A stretch of 64,000 nt of DNA from Methylosinus sp. PW1. GTDB lineage: Bacteria > Pseudomonadota > Alphaproteobacteria > Rhizobiales > Beijerinckiaceae. The translations under genes and the position numbers were made by a program. The stretch lies in NCBI RefSeq assembly GCF_000745215.1, contig NZ_JQNK01000002.1:248001-312000 (forward strand). The letters run 5' to 3'. Below, piece by piece: positions 47,012 through 56,246 of the stretch (position 1 is its first letter; each line of letters opens with the position of its first letter). The notes under the pieces are model-generated. The model was not told the DNA's origin. It made no database searches and was given only the letters and a program-made list of their open reading frames with translations.

Positions 47012-47406
47012 TGACCTGACGCCCCTATCCGCGTGCCATAAACCAAGTTGGTCTAGCGGAAATAACGACTTACCTAGGTAGTGGCAAGCCGAAGCGGCGC
47101 GCTTGTCGGCGGAAGCGTGGCATAAGCGAATAATTATTGAACACTGTGGCTAATCTGCAACAGCCCCAGACCGGATCTCGATCGAGCGTGCGCATCCCTA
47201 TCGTTCGGGGCGTTTCGCCAAGCCGATGCTTTCACATCGTATCTAGAGATGTTGCAGCGGACGGCATGATCGCCGCGCGGCGAATGCGCGCCACGCCCAC
47301 GACTGTGACAGAAACGCTCTCTTCGAAGTTCGTATGTCGCAAAATTAGATGACGCCATTCGGTCTGCCCAAACTCATCCGAGCGGGCCGCCCTCGCCGAA
47401 CTCGGC
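47012..47406. other. Divergent intergenic region between receptors 3 and 4, no gene seen
   Basis: No frame has a recognisable product. The part nearest receptor 3 contains CCTAGGTA but no clear promoter. It is followed by the promoter region of receptor 4. Confidence 0.4.
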
Positions 47407-47459
47407 TTGACAGCTGTATCACAGCTATACATCATACTAATATGATATGATTAATATAC
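47407..47459 (+). promoter_or_regulatory. Promoter region of receptor 4, conserved with receptor 5
   Basis: TTGACA (47407-47412), preceded by CTCGGC, is followed by the inverted repeat AGCTGT-ATC-ACAGCT (47412-47426). The AT-rich block TACTAATATGATATG then ATTAATATAC ends at 47459. Receptor 5 has CTCGGCTTGACA and TATTAATTTGATAGG then ATTAGTTTAC in the same order and nearly the same spacing. Confidence 0.55.
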
Positions 47460-47472
47460 TAAAGGATTCCCG

Positions 47473-49998
47473 ATGGTCCGTTCAGTGTCCGGCGTCGCGA
47501 CGAAAATGCGATTTCGTATCATGTCCAGCGCGTCCAGCCTCGCCTATATGGCGACGGCCGCTGTGGCTTTGTCGATGCAACTCGGCGGGTCTCGCGCTGA
47601 GGACGCTCCGGCTCCGGCTGCGGTGAACGTCCAAGTGGGCGATGTCGTCGTCCCCGGCGAGGACGACGACGGGGGCGAGACCTCGCGTCCCGTCATGGAT
47701 GCGCAGAAAAAGCCGAAGTCGATCGTCGTCGTCGACCCCAAGACGATCGAGCGCCAGAACATCAATCGCCTCGACGAATTGCAGCAGCTCGTCCCGAGCT
47801 ACAACACGGTCTCGAACGGCCGGGTGATCGACGGCCGCTCATCGATACGATCGGTCGGCGTCCAGGCCTCGGGAGAGGCTCCGACAGGCTATGTCGTCGA
47901 CAATGTGTTTTGGCGATATCAAGGATTCCAATGGCTCGACCTGTTCGACGTGGCGTCCTTCGAAGTCGCCTACGGCCCACAAGGCACGGCCGGCGGCAAG
48001 AACACGTCGGTCGGCAACGTCATCATCCGCAACAATTTGCCGTCCTTCACGAGGCAGGCGATTGTCGAGACCAATTTCGCCAATTACGACCGCGTCATCG
48101 AGAAGGCCACCGTCACCGGCCCGGTCATCGACGACACGCTCGCCTATCGCGTCAGCTTCTTCATGGACAAGGGCGATGGCTGGAATCGCGATCCGGTGAG
48201 CGGCGCCGGCTACAAGAATACCGACCGTTGGGGCGTGCGTGGGCAGTTGTTCTATGTCGGCGACAATTTTTCCGACCGGCTCATCTTCAATTATGGCACA
48301 TCTCACGAGTACAGCAATTACCCGGCCGTGGCGAAATCGGACTCGTTCATGGTCTACGCCAATGGAACGCGGCCGAGCTCGACCTTCGTGCAGAACGTCT
48401 GGAGGATCGGCAAGCCGATCGTGTCGCTGGACCCGTACCATCCCGCGATCGCGCGCCAGGGCGTCGAACCTGTGAGAACCATCAGCATCTCGAACGAGTT
48501 CAACATGGCCGTCGGCGAGAACATCCTGACCTCGATTTCCGCCTATGGCTTCAACCGCGACCTGCAGCCGTTTTTTCAAGATGGTCAGCTGCTGGAATTG
48601 TGGCGCGCCGGCATGGACACCTATGTCGGCCAAGGGTCGCAGGAATTCAGGCTGGCCTCGCCCAAGGATCAGCCGCTCGAATGGACGACCGGCCTCTATT
48701 TTTTCTATGACGATCTGCACAACCAGATGCACCATACGCAATTCGGCGTCGACGCCGCGAAATGGCTGAAGCGGCCAGCCGCGCTGCCTGGAGTCCAGGA
48801 CTGGTGGTACACGACGATCCGGGACTTTCAATTCGCCGCTTTTGGACAGGCGACTTGGCATGTCGACGAGCAATTGGCGGTCACTCTCGGCTTGCGTGAC
48901 AGCTACGAGATTACCGGCGGCGCAGTATGGCATCTCAACCGCTATTATCCCAACGTGTCGCTCGCTGATCAGGATCAGGCGGTCATCGTGGCGAGCAACT
49001 ATGGAGGCGTTCAAGACAGCGGCTACCAATCGAAATATCTCAACCATGTTACGGCGATACTCAATCCGCAATATCAATTGAACGAGAATCTCCTTCTTTA
49101 TGGGCTCCTGGGTCGCGCCGAGAAGGGCGCCGCCGCCAGCTCCGCGAATGCGCTCTACACGACCAATCCGAAAAATGGGCTGCGAGAATTCTTGCGCTTT
49201 CCGCCGCGCTTCGCCAAGCCCGAGGTCTCATGGGACTATGAGTTCGGCTTCAAGTCGAGCTGGCTCGACAATCGGCTGTTCTTCAACGCTAACCTCTATT
49301 GGAACGACTTCTACAATTTCCAGACGAACATTGTCGATTCTTCGGGTGTCGACGCGCTCGGAGCGCCCGTGTCCGTGTCCGTGCTCGGCAACGCTAAACA
49401 CGCCCGCGTGCGCGGCGTCGAATTTGACGGACGCTGGAGCCCGGTCGAGCGGCTGTGGCTCAATTTCAACGCCGCCTTTACCGACGCCCGTTGGGTGTCC
49501 TTCCCGGACGCGCCGCCGCCGGCGGATTGGAACTGGTCCGGCGGCGACGTCGCCGCGCCCAAAGCGCTGTCGCTCTCCAACACGCGCTGGCAGAGCGTTC
49601 CACTCTGGACTTTCAACATCGGGGCGAACTACGAGCAACCTCTCGGCGCGATTTTCGCCGATCTCGGCGACTCGTCCAGCCTCGGAATTTTCGGCGAATG
49701 GGCCTCGAAGCCGTTCACCGCCTTCGGCTATTTCAACATCAACTGGCGCGACAAGACGCAGCTGACCAATCCCTGGTCCATTCTGCAATATTGGCAAGGA
49801 AGCTATGCGATCGTGAACGCGGGCGTCGGCATCCGCACCGACGACAATCGATACAGCCTCACCTTCTGGGCCAAGAACATCGGGGACGAGCGGCCCTTTT
49901 CCTCATGGGATCCGGGAACCGCGAGCACCCCCGCGACAGTCGGCGCGGCGCGTTGGCCGGCGACCTTCGGCGGCTCCTTTCGCGTGAAGCTTCTGTAA
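47473..49998 (+). CDS. TonB-dependent receptor, paralogous family member 4
   Basis: The 841-residue receptor has a long N-region before its signal stretch, a TonB box VGDVVVPGEDD near residue 60, and a plug with GYVVDNVFWRYQGFQWLDLF and AYGPQGTAGGKNTSVG. The barrel ends GGSFRVKLL. Residues 50-130 are nearly identical in plan to receptor 5 (NVQVGDVVVPGE, GGETSRPV, AQKK, TIER-N-N), and the two share a promoter block, so they are a recent duplication. AAGGA lies seven bases above the ATG. Confidence 0.92.
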   Translation: MVRSVSGVATKMRFRIMSSASSLAYMATAAVALSMQLGGSRAEDAPAPAAVNVQVGDVVVPGEDDDGGETSRPVMDAQKKPKSIVVVDPKTIERQNINRLDELQQLVPSYNTVSNGRVIDGRSSIRSVGVQASGEAPTGYVVDNVFWRYQGFQWLDLFDVASFEVAYGPQGTAGGKNTSVGNVIIRNNLPSFTRQAIVETNFANYDRVIEKATVTGPVIDDTLAYRVSFFMDKGDGWNRDPVSGAGYKNTDRWGVRGQLFYVGDNFSDRLIFNYGTSHEYSNYPAVAKSDSFMVYANGTRPSSTFVQNVWRIGKPIVSLDPYHPAIARQGVEPVRTISISNEFNMAVGENILTSISAYGFNRDLQPFFQDGQLLELWRAGMDTYVGQGSQEFRLASPKDQPLEWTTGLYFFYDDLHNQMHHTQFGVDAAKWLKRPAALPGVQDWWYTTIRDFQFAAFGQATWHVDEQLAVTLGLRDSYEITGGAVWHLNRYYPNVSLADQDQAVIVASNYGGVQDSGYQSKYLNHVTAILNPQYQLNENLLLYGLLGRAEKGAAASSANALYTTNPKNGLREFLRFPPRFAKPEVSWDYEFGFKSSWLDNRLFFNANLYWNDFYNFQTNIVDSSGVDALGAPVSVSVLGNAKHARVRGVEFDGRWSPVERLWLNFNAAFTDARWVSFPDAPPPADWNWSGGDVAAPKALSLSNTRWQSVPLWTFNIGANYEQPLGAIFADLGDSSSLGIFGEWASKPFTAFGYFNINWRDKTQLTNPWSILQYWQGSYAIVNAGVGIRTDDNRYSLTFWAKNIGDERPFSSWDPGTASTPATVGAARWPATFGGSFRVKLL

Positions 49999-50172
49999 GC
50001 GCGCCGCCCACCACGCTCCTTTCAGGAATTCAGTCGATCTGGTCGGCCGAGACGGTCGCGGAAGACGTGGATTGCCCCACGGTCGGGATTACCGCCAGAC
50101 CCTATGGGGGCGAGCGACGGCCGAGAGAGGGTAGGCTTCGGTTTGTCGTACGAACCGAAAGGAACCCCGAAG

Positions 50173-50392
50173 ATGCGCCCGATTGTGGATCAAGCGCCTG
50201 TGGTCGCCGCTCTGGATTACGACAGCACGCTGATCGGAGCATTGGAGCTGAGCTCGAAGAAATGGGTTGTCGCGGTCCAAGTCCCGGGCTCGCGCAAGCA
50301 CACGAAATATATGGTCGAGCCGAACGGTCCGGCTCTGGCGTCGCTGCTCGAGACGATAAAGGCGCGCAGCGCCGCGGCCGGCAAGCCGTCGA
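50173..50392 (+). pseudogene. IS110-family transposase, N-terminal fragment
   Basis: The frame reads VVAALDYDSTLIGALELSSK and KWVVAVQVPGSRKHTKYMVE, the start of the DEDD domain of IS110 transposases with its first Asp. After LLETIKARSAAAGKPSS it runs into an ISAs1 fragment in the opposite orientation at about 50392. Roughly 300 residues are lost. Confidence 0.75.
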
Positions 50393-50666
50393 GCGTGGCG
50401 AAGATGTCGCCGAGGTGATCATGCGCCGGCGTGCCGTTGGGGAAGGGGCGGAAGCGACGCAAAAGGTCGAGCTTCCTCTCGCCGAAGCGCGCGATGTCGG
50501 TGAAGGCCTCCGCCCCGGCCAACACGGCGAGCAGCGACAAGAGCAAGATCTCGTCGAGCGGATACATGACTTTGCCGGGCTGCCGTTCGTCCGGCATGTC
50601 GTTGAAATATTGTAGGAACACCGTCGTCTCGGCCAAAGCCGCGCAATCCGACCCGTTCTCGTCCAT
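50393..50666 (-). pseudogene. ISAs1-family transposase, N-terminal fragment
   Basis: From the ATG at 50666 the frame reads MPDERQPGKVMYPLDEILLL, SLLAVLAGAEAFTDIARFGE and NGTPAHDHLGDIFATLD, the N-terminal associated domain of ISAs1/H-repeat transposases. It breaks off near 50393 where the IS110 fragment begins. About 90 of some 370 residues remain. Confidence 0.8.
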
Positions 50667-50838
50667 CGACCTGACCTCCTGACCCGCATCACAGGAGGTC
50701 GACTGATTCAGCACGAGAGCGATCTGACGCCTACTTCTTCAGGCGATCGCCCTGGGCGGAGGCGCACATGCGCTTGCGCCCCGCCGCCGGTTCGGCTAAG
50801 GGGCTGTGCTTCATGCACTCCAGCCCGCCGGAAGAGCC

Positions 50839-51345
50839 GTGGCGCAGTCCAAGAAGCCTGTCGCGATCATCATGGGGTCCCAATCCGATTGGGCCACCAT
50901 GCGGCATGGCGCCGAGACGCTCGATGCGCTCGGCGTCGGCTATGAGGCGCGCATCATATCCGCCCATCGCACGCCGGATCGGCTCAGCGCCTTCGCCAAA
51001 GGCGCCGAGGCGGAGGGCTTTGTGGTCATCGTCGCCGGGGCCGGCGGCGCGGCGCATTTGCCCGGCATGACGGCGGCGCATACGACGCTTCCCGTGCTCG
51101 GCGTGCCGATCGAGAGCGCTGCGCTCTCCGGCATGGATTCGCTGCTCTCCATCGTGCAGATGCCGGGGGGCGTGCCCGTTGGCACTCTGGCCATCGGCAA
51201 GGCCGGCGCGATCAACGCCGCTCTGCTCGCTGCGTCGATTCTCGCCCGCGGCGACGCCGAACTCGACGCGCGGCTGAAGGATTGGCGTCGCCGCCAGACC
51301 GAGCAGGTCGCCGAGACGCCGAGCGACGATGCGGGAGCCAAATGA
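50839..51345 (+). CDS. purE: 5-(carboxyamino)imidazole ribonucleotide mutase
   Basis: I chose the GTG at 50839, with GGAAGAG just upstream. The 168-residue enzyme carries [20 protein letters not shown] and [10 protein letters not shown], both class I PurE signatures (the His is catalytic), and [17 protein letters not shown]. It converts N5-CAIR to CAIR in purine synthesis. Its stop overlaps purK by four bases. Confidence 0.95.
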   Translation: MAQSKKPVAIIMGSQSDWATMRHGAETLDALGVGYEARIISAHRTPDRLSAFAKGAEAEGFVVIVAGAGGAAHLPGMTAAHTTLPVLGVPIESAALSGMDSLLSIVQMPGGVPVGTLAIGKAGAINAALLAASILARGDAELDARLKDWRRRQTEQVAETPSDDAGAK

Positions 51346-52430
51346 CCAGCCTGCGCCCCGGCTCCACCATTGGAATATTGGGCGGCGGCCAGCTCGCCCG
51401 CATGCTGGCCAAGGCCGGCGCCCGGCTCGGCTTGCGCGCCCATGTCTATTCGCCCGTGGCGGACGATCCGGCCTTCGAGGTCTGCGCCGCGCGCACCATC
51501 GCCGCTTTCGAGGATGCGACGGCGCTCGCCGGCTTCGCCGCGGCCGTCGATGTCGTCACTTATGAATTCGAGAATGTGCCGTCGCAGACAGCGGCTTTTC
51601 TCGAGGCGCATTCGCTGGTGCGGCCCAATCCGCGCGTGCTGGCGTTGACGCAGGACCGGCTCACCGAGAAGACTTTCGTCCGCGGCCTCGGCATAGAGAC
51701 GGCGCCTTTCGAGAATGTCGAGAGCGTCGACATGCTGGCCGCCGCCGCATCGCGTCTCGGCCAGCCCGCCATATTGAAGACGCGGCGCTTCGGCTATGAC
51801 GGCAAGGGCCAGATCATGCTGCGCGAGGGCGCCGATCTTTCCGCCGCTTTCGAGCAGCTCGGCCGCGCGCCTTGCGTCCTCGAGGGCTTCGTGCCCTTCG
51901 CGCGCGAGGTCTCTGTGGTGGCGACGCGCGGCGCGGACGGCGCCTTTCGCGCCTATGACGTCTGCGAGAACGTCCATGAGCATCATATTCTCGCGCTGAC
52001 CGTCGCGCCGGCGCGGATTTCGCCTCAGACGGCGACCGCCGCCGTCGAAATGGCGCGCAAGATCGCCGAGGCGTCTGATTATGTCGGCGTGATCGCGGTG
52101 GAGATGTTCGTGGTCGAGACGGCGGGCGGCGAGCTTCTCGTCGTCAATGAGATCGCGCCGCGCGTGCATAATTCCGGTCATTGGACGCTGGACGGCGCCG
52201 TGACCTCGCAATTCGAGCAGCATATGCGCGCCGTCGCCGGCTGGCCGCTCGGTTCGACGCGCCGCCATGGCGCGCGCGTGGAGATGCGCAATCTGATCGG
52301 CGACGAGGTCGACAAATGGCCCGAGCTGCTCGCGGAGGAGGGCGCCTCGCTCCATCTCTACGGCAAGAAGGAGACGCGCCCCGGCCGCAAGATGGGGCAT
52401 GTGACGCGGGTGTTCGAAGGTCGCGATTAG
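51342..52430 (+). CDS. purK: N5-carboxyaminoimidazole ribonucleotide synthase
   Basis: The 362-residue ATP-grasp enzyme starts with the pattern [14 protein letters not shown] and has [14 protein letters not shown] (ATP-grasp loop) and [18 protein letters not shown] (metal and substrate end). It makes N5-CAIR from AIR, bicarbonate and ATP, feeding PurE. The ATG lies within the purE stop (ATGA), so the two are translationally coupled. Confidence 0.96.
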   Translation: MTSLRPGSTIGILGGGQLARMLAKAGARLGLRAHVYSPVADDPAFEVCAARTIAAFEDATALAGFAAAVDVVTYEFENVPSQTAAFLEAHSLVRPNPRVLALTQDRLTEKTFVRGLGIETAPFENVESVDMLAAAASRLGQPAILKTRRFGYDGKGQIMLREGADLSAAFEQLGRAPCVLEGFVPFAREVSVVATRGADGAFRAYDVCENVHEHHILALTVAPARISPQTATAAVEMARKIAEASDYVGVIAVEMFVVETAGGELLVVNEIAPRVHNSGHWTLDGAVTSQFEQHMRAVAGWPLGSTRRHGARVEMRNLIGDEVDKWPELLAEEGASLHLYGKKETRPGRKMGHVTRVFEGRD

Positions 52431-52442
52431 CGCGCCAGCGGC

Positions 52443-53144
52443 TCACCGCGCCTCCGCCACTCTGCGCCGGCCCGCCGCCGCGTCGAGATTGCGCTCCACC
52501 AGCGGCGCAATTCCCGCCACGATGCGGGCGACGCCCGCCGCATTGGGATGGATGTGGTCGTCCTGCATCAGCGCCGGGTGGCCGAAGACGCCCGCGAGAA
52601 AGAAGGGATAGAGCGAGGCGCCCCAGCGCGCGGCGAGCTTCGGATAGATTTGATCGAAGGTCACATTATAGACGAAGCCGAGCTCGGGCTTGGACAGCAT
52701 CCCGCCGATGACGACGCGGGTTCCGCGCTTCTTATAGCCGTCGAGAATCCAATCGAGATTGCGCGCGACGACGGCCGGATCGGTCTGCGTCAGCATGTCA
52801 TTGCCGCCGAGCTCGACGATGACGACGTCGGCGTCATAATCCTGCGGCGTCGAGGCGAGGCGGGTGGCGGCGTCGGCGGTGGTGTCGCCGGCCATGGAGC
52901 CATTGACCACCTCGACATTGCGATAGCCGTCGGCGCGCAGCCGGCGGGCCAGCGTCGGGCCGAAGCCATAGCCTTCCGGCACGCCGAGGCTCGTGCTGAG
53001 GCTGTCCCCGAGAATGAGCAGCTTGAGCGCAGGAGTAGGCTGCGCCGCTGCCGCTTGTGTGAAGGCGAGCGTGAACAGAGCCAGGGCCAACAGAAGGTCG
53101 CGACGCTGCCGCCGACCCGTCGCGTCGAAAAAAGAAGGTCTCAA
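52443..53144 (-). CDS. GDSL-type arylesterase/acyl-CoA thioesterase, exported (TesA-like)
   Basis: I chose the TTG at 53144 because GAGG lies six bases upstream and it places the hydrophobic signal (RRDLLLALALFTLAFTQAAA) near the N terminus; longer starts exist. The product has about 233 residues. The SGNH blocks are ILGDSLSTSLG (nucleophile), VNGSMAGDTTADAA (Gly), ELGGNDMLTQTDP (Asn) and DDHIHPNAAGV (Asp and His). Enzymes of this family are periplasmic esterases and lysophospholipases. It is tail to tail with purK. Confidence 0.88.
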   Translation of the reverse strand: MRPSFFDATGRRQRRDLLLALALFTLAFTQAAAAQPTPALKLLILGDSLSTSLGVPEGYGFGPTLARRLRADGYRNVEVVNGSMAGDTTADAATRLASTPQDYDADVVIVELGGNDMLTQTDPAVVARNLDWILDGYKKRGTRVVIGGMLSKPELGFVYNVTFDQIYPKLAARWGASLYPFFLAGVFGHPALMQDDHIHPNAAGVARIVAGIAPLVERNLDAAAGRRRVAEAR

Positions 53145-53292
53145 GACGCACCTCGAAAATAGCCGGGTGAAATGTCGAGGGCACGATAGGGGCGGCGCGT
53201 ATATTCGACGTGAAGAAATAGCGTCGGATTCGGCGCGTCGCCGAATCCGCGGCCTTTGCGCGATGTTCCGGAAAACGGACCAGCTCCACGCC

Positions 53293-55830
53293 TCAGTTGA
53301 GCTTGACGCGAAACGCCCCGCCGAAGGTCGCTGGCCAGCGCGCGAGAGTGACTCTCGCCGGGTTGGAGGCCGAGCCGGTGTCCCAGGCGGTGTACGGCCT
53401 CTCGTCGCCGATGTTCTTGGCCCAGAAGCTGAGGCTGTATTTATCGTCGTCCGTGCGGATGCCGACGCCGACATTCATGATCGCGTAGCTTCCCTGCCAA
53501 TATTGCAGAATGGACCAAGGATTGGTCAGCTGCGTCTTGTCCTGCCAGTTGACGTTGAAATAGCCGAACGCCGTGAGGGGCTTCGAGGTCCAGTCGTCGA
53601 GGCCTGCGAACTTTCCGAAACCGCCGAGATCGGCGAAAACGGCGCCGAGCGGCTGCTCGTAATTCGCGCCGATGTTGAATGTCCACATCGGCACGCCCTG
53701 CCAGCGCGTGTTGGAGAGCGACAAATATTTCGGCGCCGCCTGGGTTCCCGACGTCCATTGCCAATCGGTCGGCGGGGCGGCGTCCGGATAGGACACCCAT
53801 CGCGCGTCGGAGAAGGCCGCGTTGACGCTGATCCACAGCCTGTCGATCGGGCTCCAGCGGCCATCCAGCTCTATTCCTCGCAGACGCGCATGGTCGGCGT
53901 TGCCGAGCGAGGATACCGAGATCGGCGCGCCGAGCGCGTCGACGCGCGAGGAGTCGACGGTCGTGGTCTGAAAATTGTAGAAGTCGTTCCAATAGAAATT
54001 GGCGTTGAGCTGGAGCTTGTTGTCGAGCCAGTTCGTCTTGACTCCGAGCTCATAATCCCAGGAGACCTCGGGCTTGGTGAAGAGCGGAGTCCAGGCGCTG
54101 AAGACTTTCTGCTTGGCCGCATCGGTCGAATAGGTCGGATTGCCGCTCGTGTTGACGGCGGCCGCCTTCTCGGCGCGGCCGACGATTCCATAGAAGAGAA
54201 TGTTCTCGTCCCATCGATATTGCGGATTGAAGATCGCCGTCACATGGTTGGAGCGCGTGGTCGCGCCGCCGCGGTCCGAAAGGCCGAAGCCGCTCGCCGC
54301 GATGATCGCCTGATCCTGATCGACGATCGAGACGGTCGGATAATATCGGTTGAGATGGCTCACCGAGCCCTGGCGAATTTCGTAGCTGTTGCGAACGCCG
54401 AGGGTGAGCGCCAGCTGCTCGTCATAATGCCAGGTCGCCTGCCCATAGGCGGCGAACTGAATGTCGCGCGCCTTGGTGTACCACCAATCCTGCACGCCGG
54501 GCAGCGCGCCGGGCATGTTCAGCCATTTCGCGGCGTCGGAGCCGAATTCGACATGGTGCATCTGGTTCGCGGAATCGTCGTTGAGGAAATAGAGGCCGGT
54601 CGTCCACGCCAGTTCTTGATCCTTCGGCGATGTCAGACGGAACTCTTGCGACGCCTGACCGACATAAGTGTCCATGCCATCGCGCCAGAGCGCCAGCAAT
54701 TGCGTCTCTTCGAAATAGCGCTGCTCGTTTCGGTTGAACCCATATGCCGAGATCGACGTGAAGATATTGTCTCCGATCCCAATATTGAGCTCGTTGGTGG
54801 CGGTGATGGTTCTCACCGGGTCGACGCCCATGCGCGAGATGGACGGCTTATAGGGGTCCATTGACAGGATCGGCTTGCCGAGCCGCTTCCAGACGTTCTG
54901 GACCCAGGTCGAACTCGGCCGCGTGCCATTGGCGTAGACGAGGTAAGAATCGGCGTAAGGCGCGCTGTTGTAGCCATTATATTCGTGAGAGGCGCTGTAA
55001 TTGAAAATGAGCCGGTCGGTGATCTCGTCGCCGACATAGAGAAGCTGCCCGCGGACGCCCCAACGGTCGGTGTTCTTATAGCCGGCGCCGCTCACCTGAT
55101 CGCGAATCCAGCCGTCGCCCTTGTCCATGAAGAAGCTAACGCGATAGGCGAGCGCGTCGTCGATGATGGGACCAGTGACCGAGACTTTCTCGATGACGCG
55201 GCTGTAATTCGCGAAATTGGTCTCGACCGTCGCCCCTTGCGTGAATGACGGCAATCTCGTGTTGATGATCAGGCTGCCGACCGAGGCGTTCTTTCCACTT
55301 GCGGTGCCCTGAGGTCCATAGGCGATCTCGAAGGATTTGAGATCGAACAGGTCCATCCACTGGAAGCCCCAGTATCTCCAGAACACATTGTCGACGACAT
55401 AGCCTGTCGGCGATTCTGTGCCGACGCCCGTGCCGGCGCCGATGCCGACCCATCGCATGGTTTGACGCGACGACTGCTGCGTGCCGCCGTTATTGGCGCG
55501 ATAATTCGGGATCTTCTGCTGCAATTCGTCGGCGCGGTTGATGTTTTCGCGCTCGATGGTCTTCTCTTCGACGACGATGACGGAGCGGGCCTTTTTCTGC
55601 GCCTCTAGAACAGGACGCGAGGTTTCGCCCCCATTATCCTCCTCGCCGGGGACGACGACATCGCCGACCTGGACATTGACGGAACCTGCGGCAGGCGCGT
55701 CCTGAGCGAAAGACTCCTGTAATTGAGTAGAGAATGTGATCGCCGCCGCGGCCAAATAGGCGACGTACGAAGCGCTGGACATAAAATAAATTCGTGGCTC
55801 CGACGCGCCTCGAGGCTCTGAGCGGAACAT
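53293..55830 (-). CDS. TonB-dependent receptor, paralogous family member 5
   Basis: The 845-residue receptor follows AAAAGGAGG. It has a signal peptide (hydrophobic AYLAAAAITFSTQ, cleavage near FAQ), a TonB box VGDVVVPGEED, a plug with GYVVDNVFWRYWGFQWMDLF and AYGPQGTASGKNAS, and a barrel ending GGAFRVKLN. It is the closest relative of receptor 4 in protein sequence and upstream region. Substrate unknown. Confidence 0.92.
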   Translation of the reverse strand: MFRSEPRGASEPRIYFMSSASYVAYLAAAAITFSTQLQESFAQDAPAAGSVNVQVGDVVVPGEEDNGGETSRPVLEAQKKARSVIVVEEKTIERENINRADELQQKIPNYRANNGGTQQSSRQTMRWVGIGAGTGVGTESPTGYVVDNVFWRYWGFQWMDLFDLKSFEIAYGPQGTASGKNASVGSLIINTRLPSFTQGATVETNFANYSRVIEKVSVTGPIIDDALAYRVSFFMDKGDGWIRDQVSGAGYKNTDRWGVRGQLLYVGDEITDRLIFNYSASHEYNGYNSAPYADSYLVYANGTRPSSTWVQNVWKRLGKPILSMDPYKPSISRMGVDPVRTITATNELNIGIGDNIFTSISAYGFNRNEQRYFEETQLLALWRDGMDTYVGQASQEFRLTSPKDQELAWTTGLYFLNDDSANQMHHVEFGSDAAKWLNMPGALPGVQDWWYTKARDIQFAAYGQATWHYDEQLALTLGVRNSYEIRQGSVSHLNRYYPTVSIVDQDQAIIAASGFGLSDRGGATTRSNHVTAIFNPQYRWDENILFYGIVGRAEKAAAVNTSGNPTYSTDAAKQKVFSAWTPLFTKPEVSWDYELGVKTNWLDNKLQLNANFYWNDFYNFQTTTVDSSRVDALGAPISVSSLGNADHARLRGIELDGRWSPIDRLWISVNAAFSDARWVSYPDAAPPTDWQWTSGTQAAPKYLSLSNTRWQGVPMWTFNIGANYEQPLGAVFADLGGFGKFAGLDDWTSKPLTAFGYFNVNWQDKTQLTNPWSILQYWQGSYAIMNVGVGIRTDDDKYSLSFWAKNIGDERPYTAWDTGSASNPARVTLARWPATFGGAFRVKLN

Positions 55831-55849
55831 GGACTGAACCTCCTTTTTT

Positions 55850-55900
55850 GTAAACTAATCCTATCAAATTAATAGAGTATTATTCCGATACGCTTGTCAA
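55850..55900 (-). promoter_or_regulatory. Promoter region of receptor 5, conserved with receptor 4
   Basis: On the minus strand CTCGGCTTGACA is followed by GTATC, TAATACTC and then TATTAATTTGATAGG, ATTAGTTTAC, about 20 bases above the start. The same elements in the same order precede receptor 4, and GATAGGATT also precedes the DUF1549 gene. Confidence 0.55.
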
Positions 55901-55902
55901 GC

Positions 55903-56246
55903 CGAGCTCGAGTCGAAGGGCGGCCGGCGGGCGTTCATTTGCACGTCGACACGCGCATCCGAACGAGAGGCTCCGGCGCTTCCGCGTCGAGCATCATCGT
56001 CGGCATTGCCGGCGCAAGATGCGTCGGATCGCTTTGAAGACTTGGCTGGGGTGGGTGGAGCGCTTCCCGTGACAAATCGTTTCCACGAACCGGAATACGA
56101 CGCGGTGGCTCTAGCCGGCATCGTCTCCGCGCTGTTCTGCAGAGCGAAGCCGACCCAGTTATCATAGGAACATCGCTCCGCGAGTCCCGACTTTCATTGG
56201 CAGAGCCCCGAGCCGCGCCCGTGGGCGCTCTCGCGGCGTGAGGACG
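55903..56246. other. Region without recognisable gene
   Basis: Short open frames occur on the minus strand but have no ribosome binding site, signature or sensible protein composition. I see no RNA gene or repeat here. Confidence 0.4.

Noticed and set aside
47134..47358. Short frames of about 70 codons on both strands upstream of receptor 4
   Set aside because: No ribosome binding site or signature, and each is contradicted by an equally long frame on the other strand.
55897..56165. Two overlapping minus-strand frames between receptor 5 and pccA
   Set aside because: They lack start signals and homology that I can recognise, and the composition looks like non-coding GC-rich DNA.
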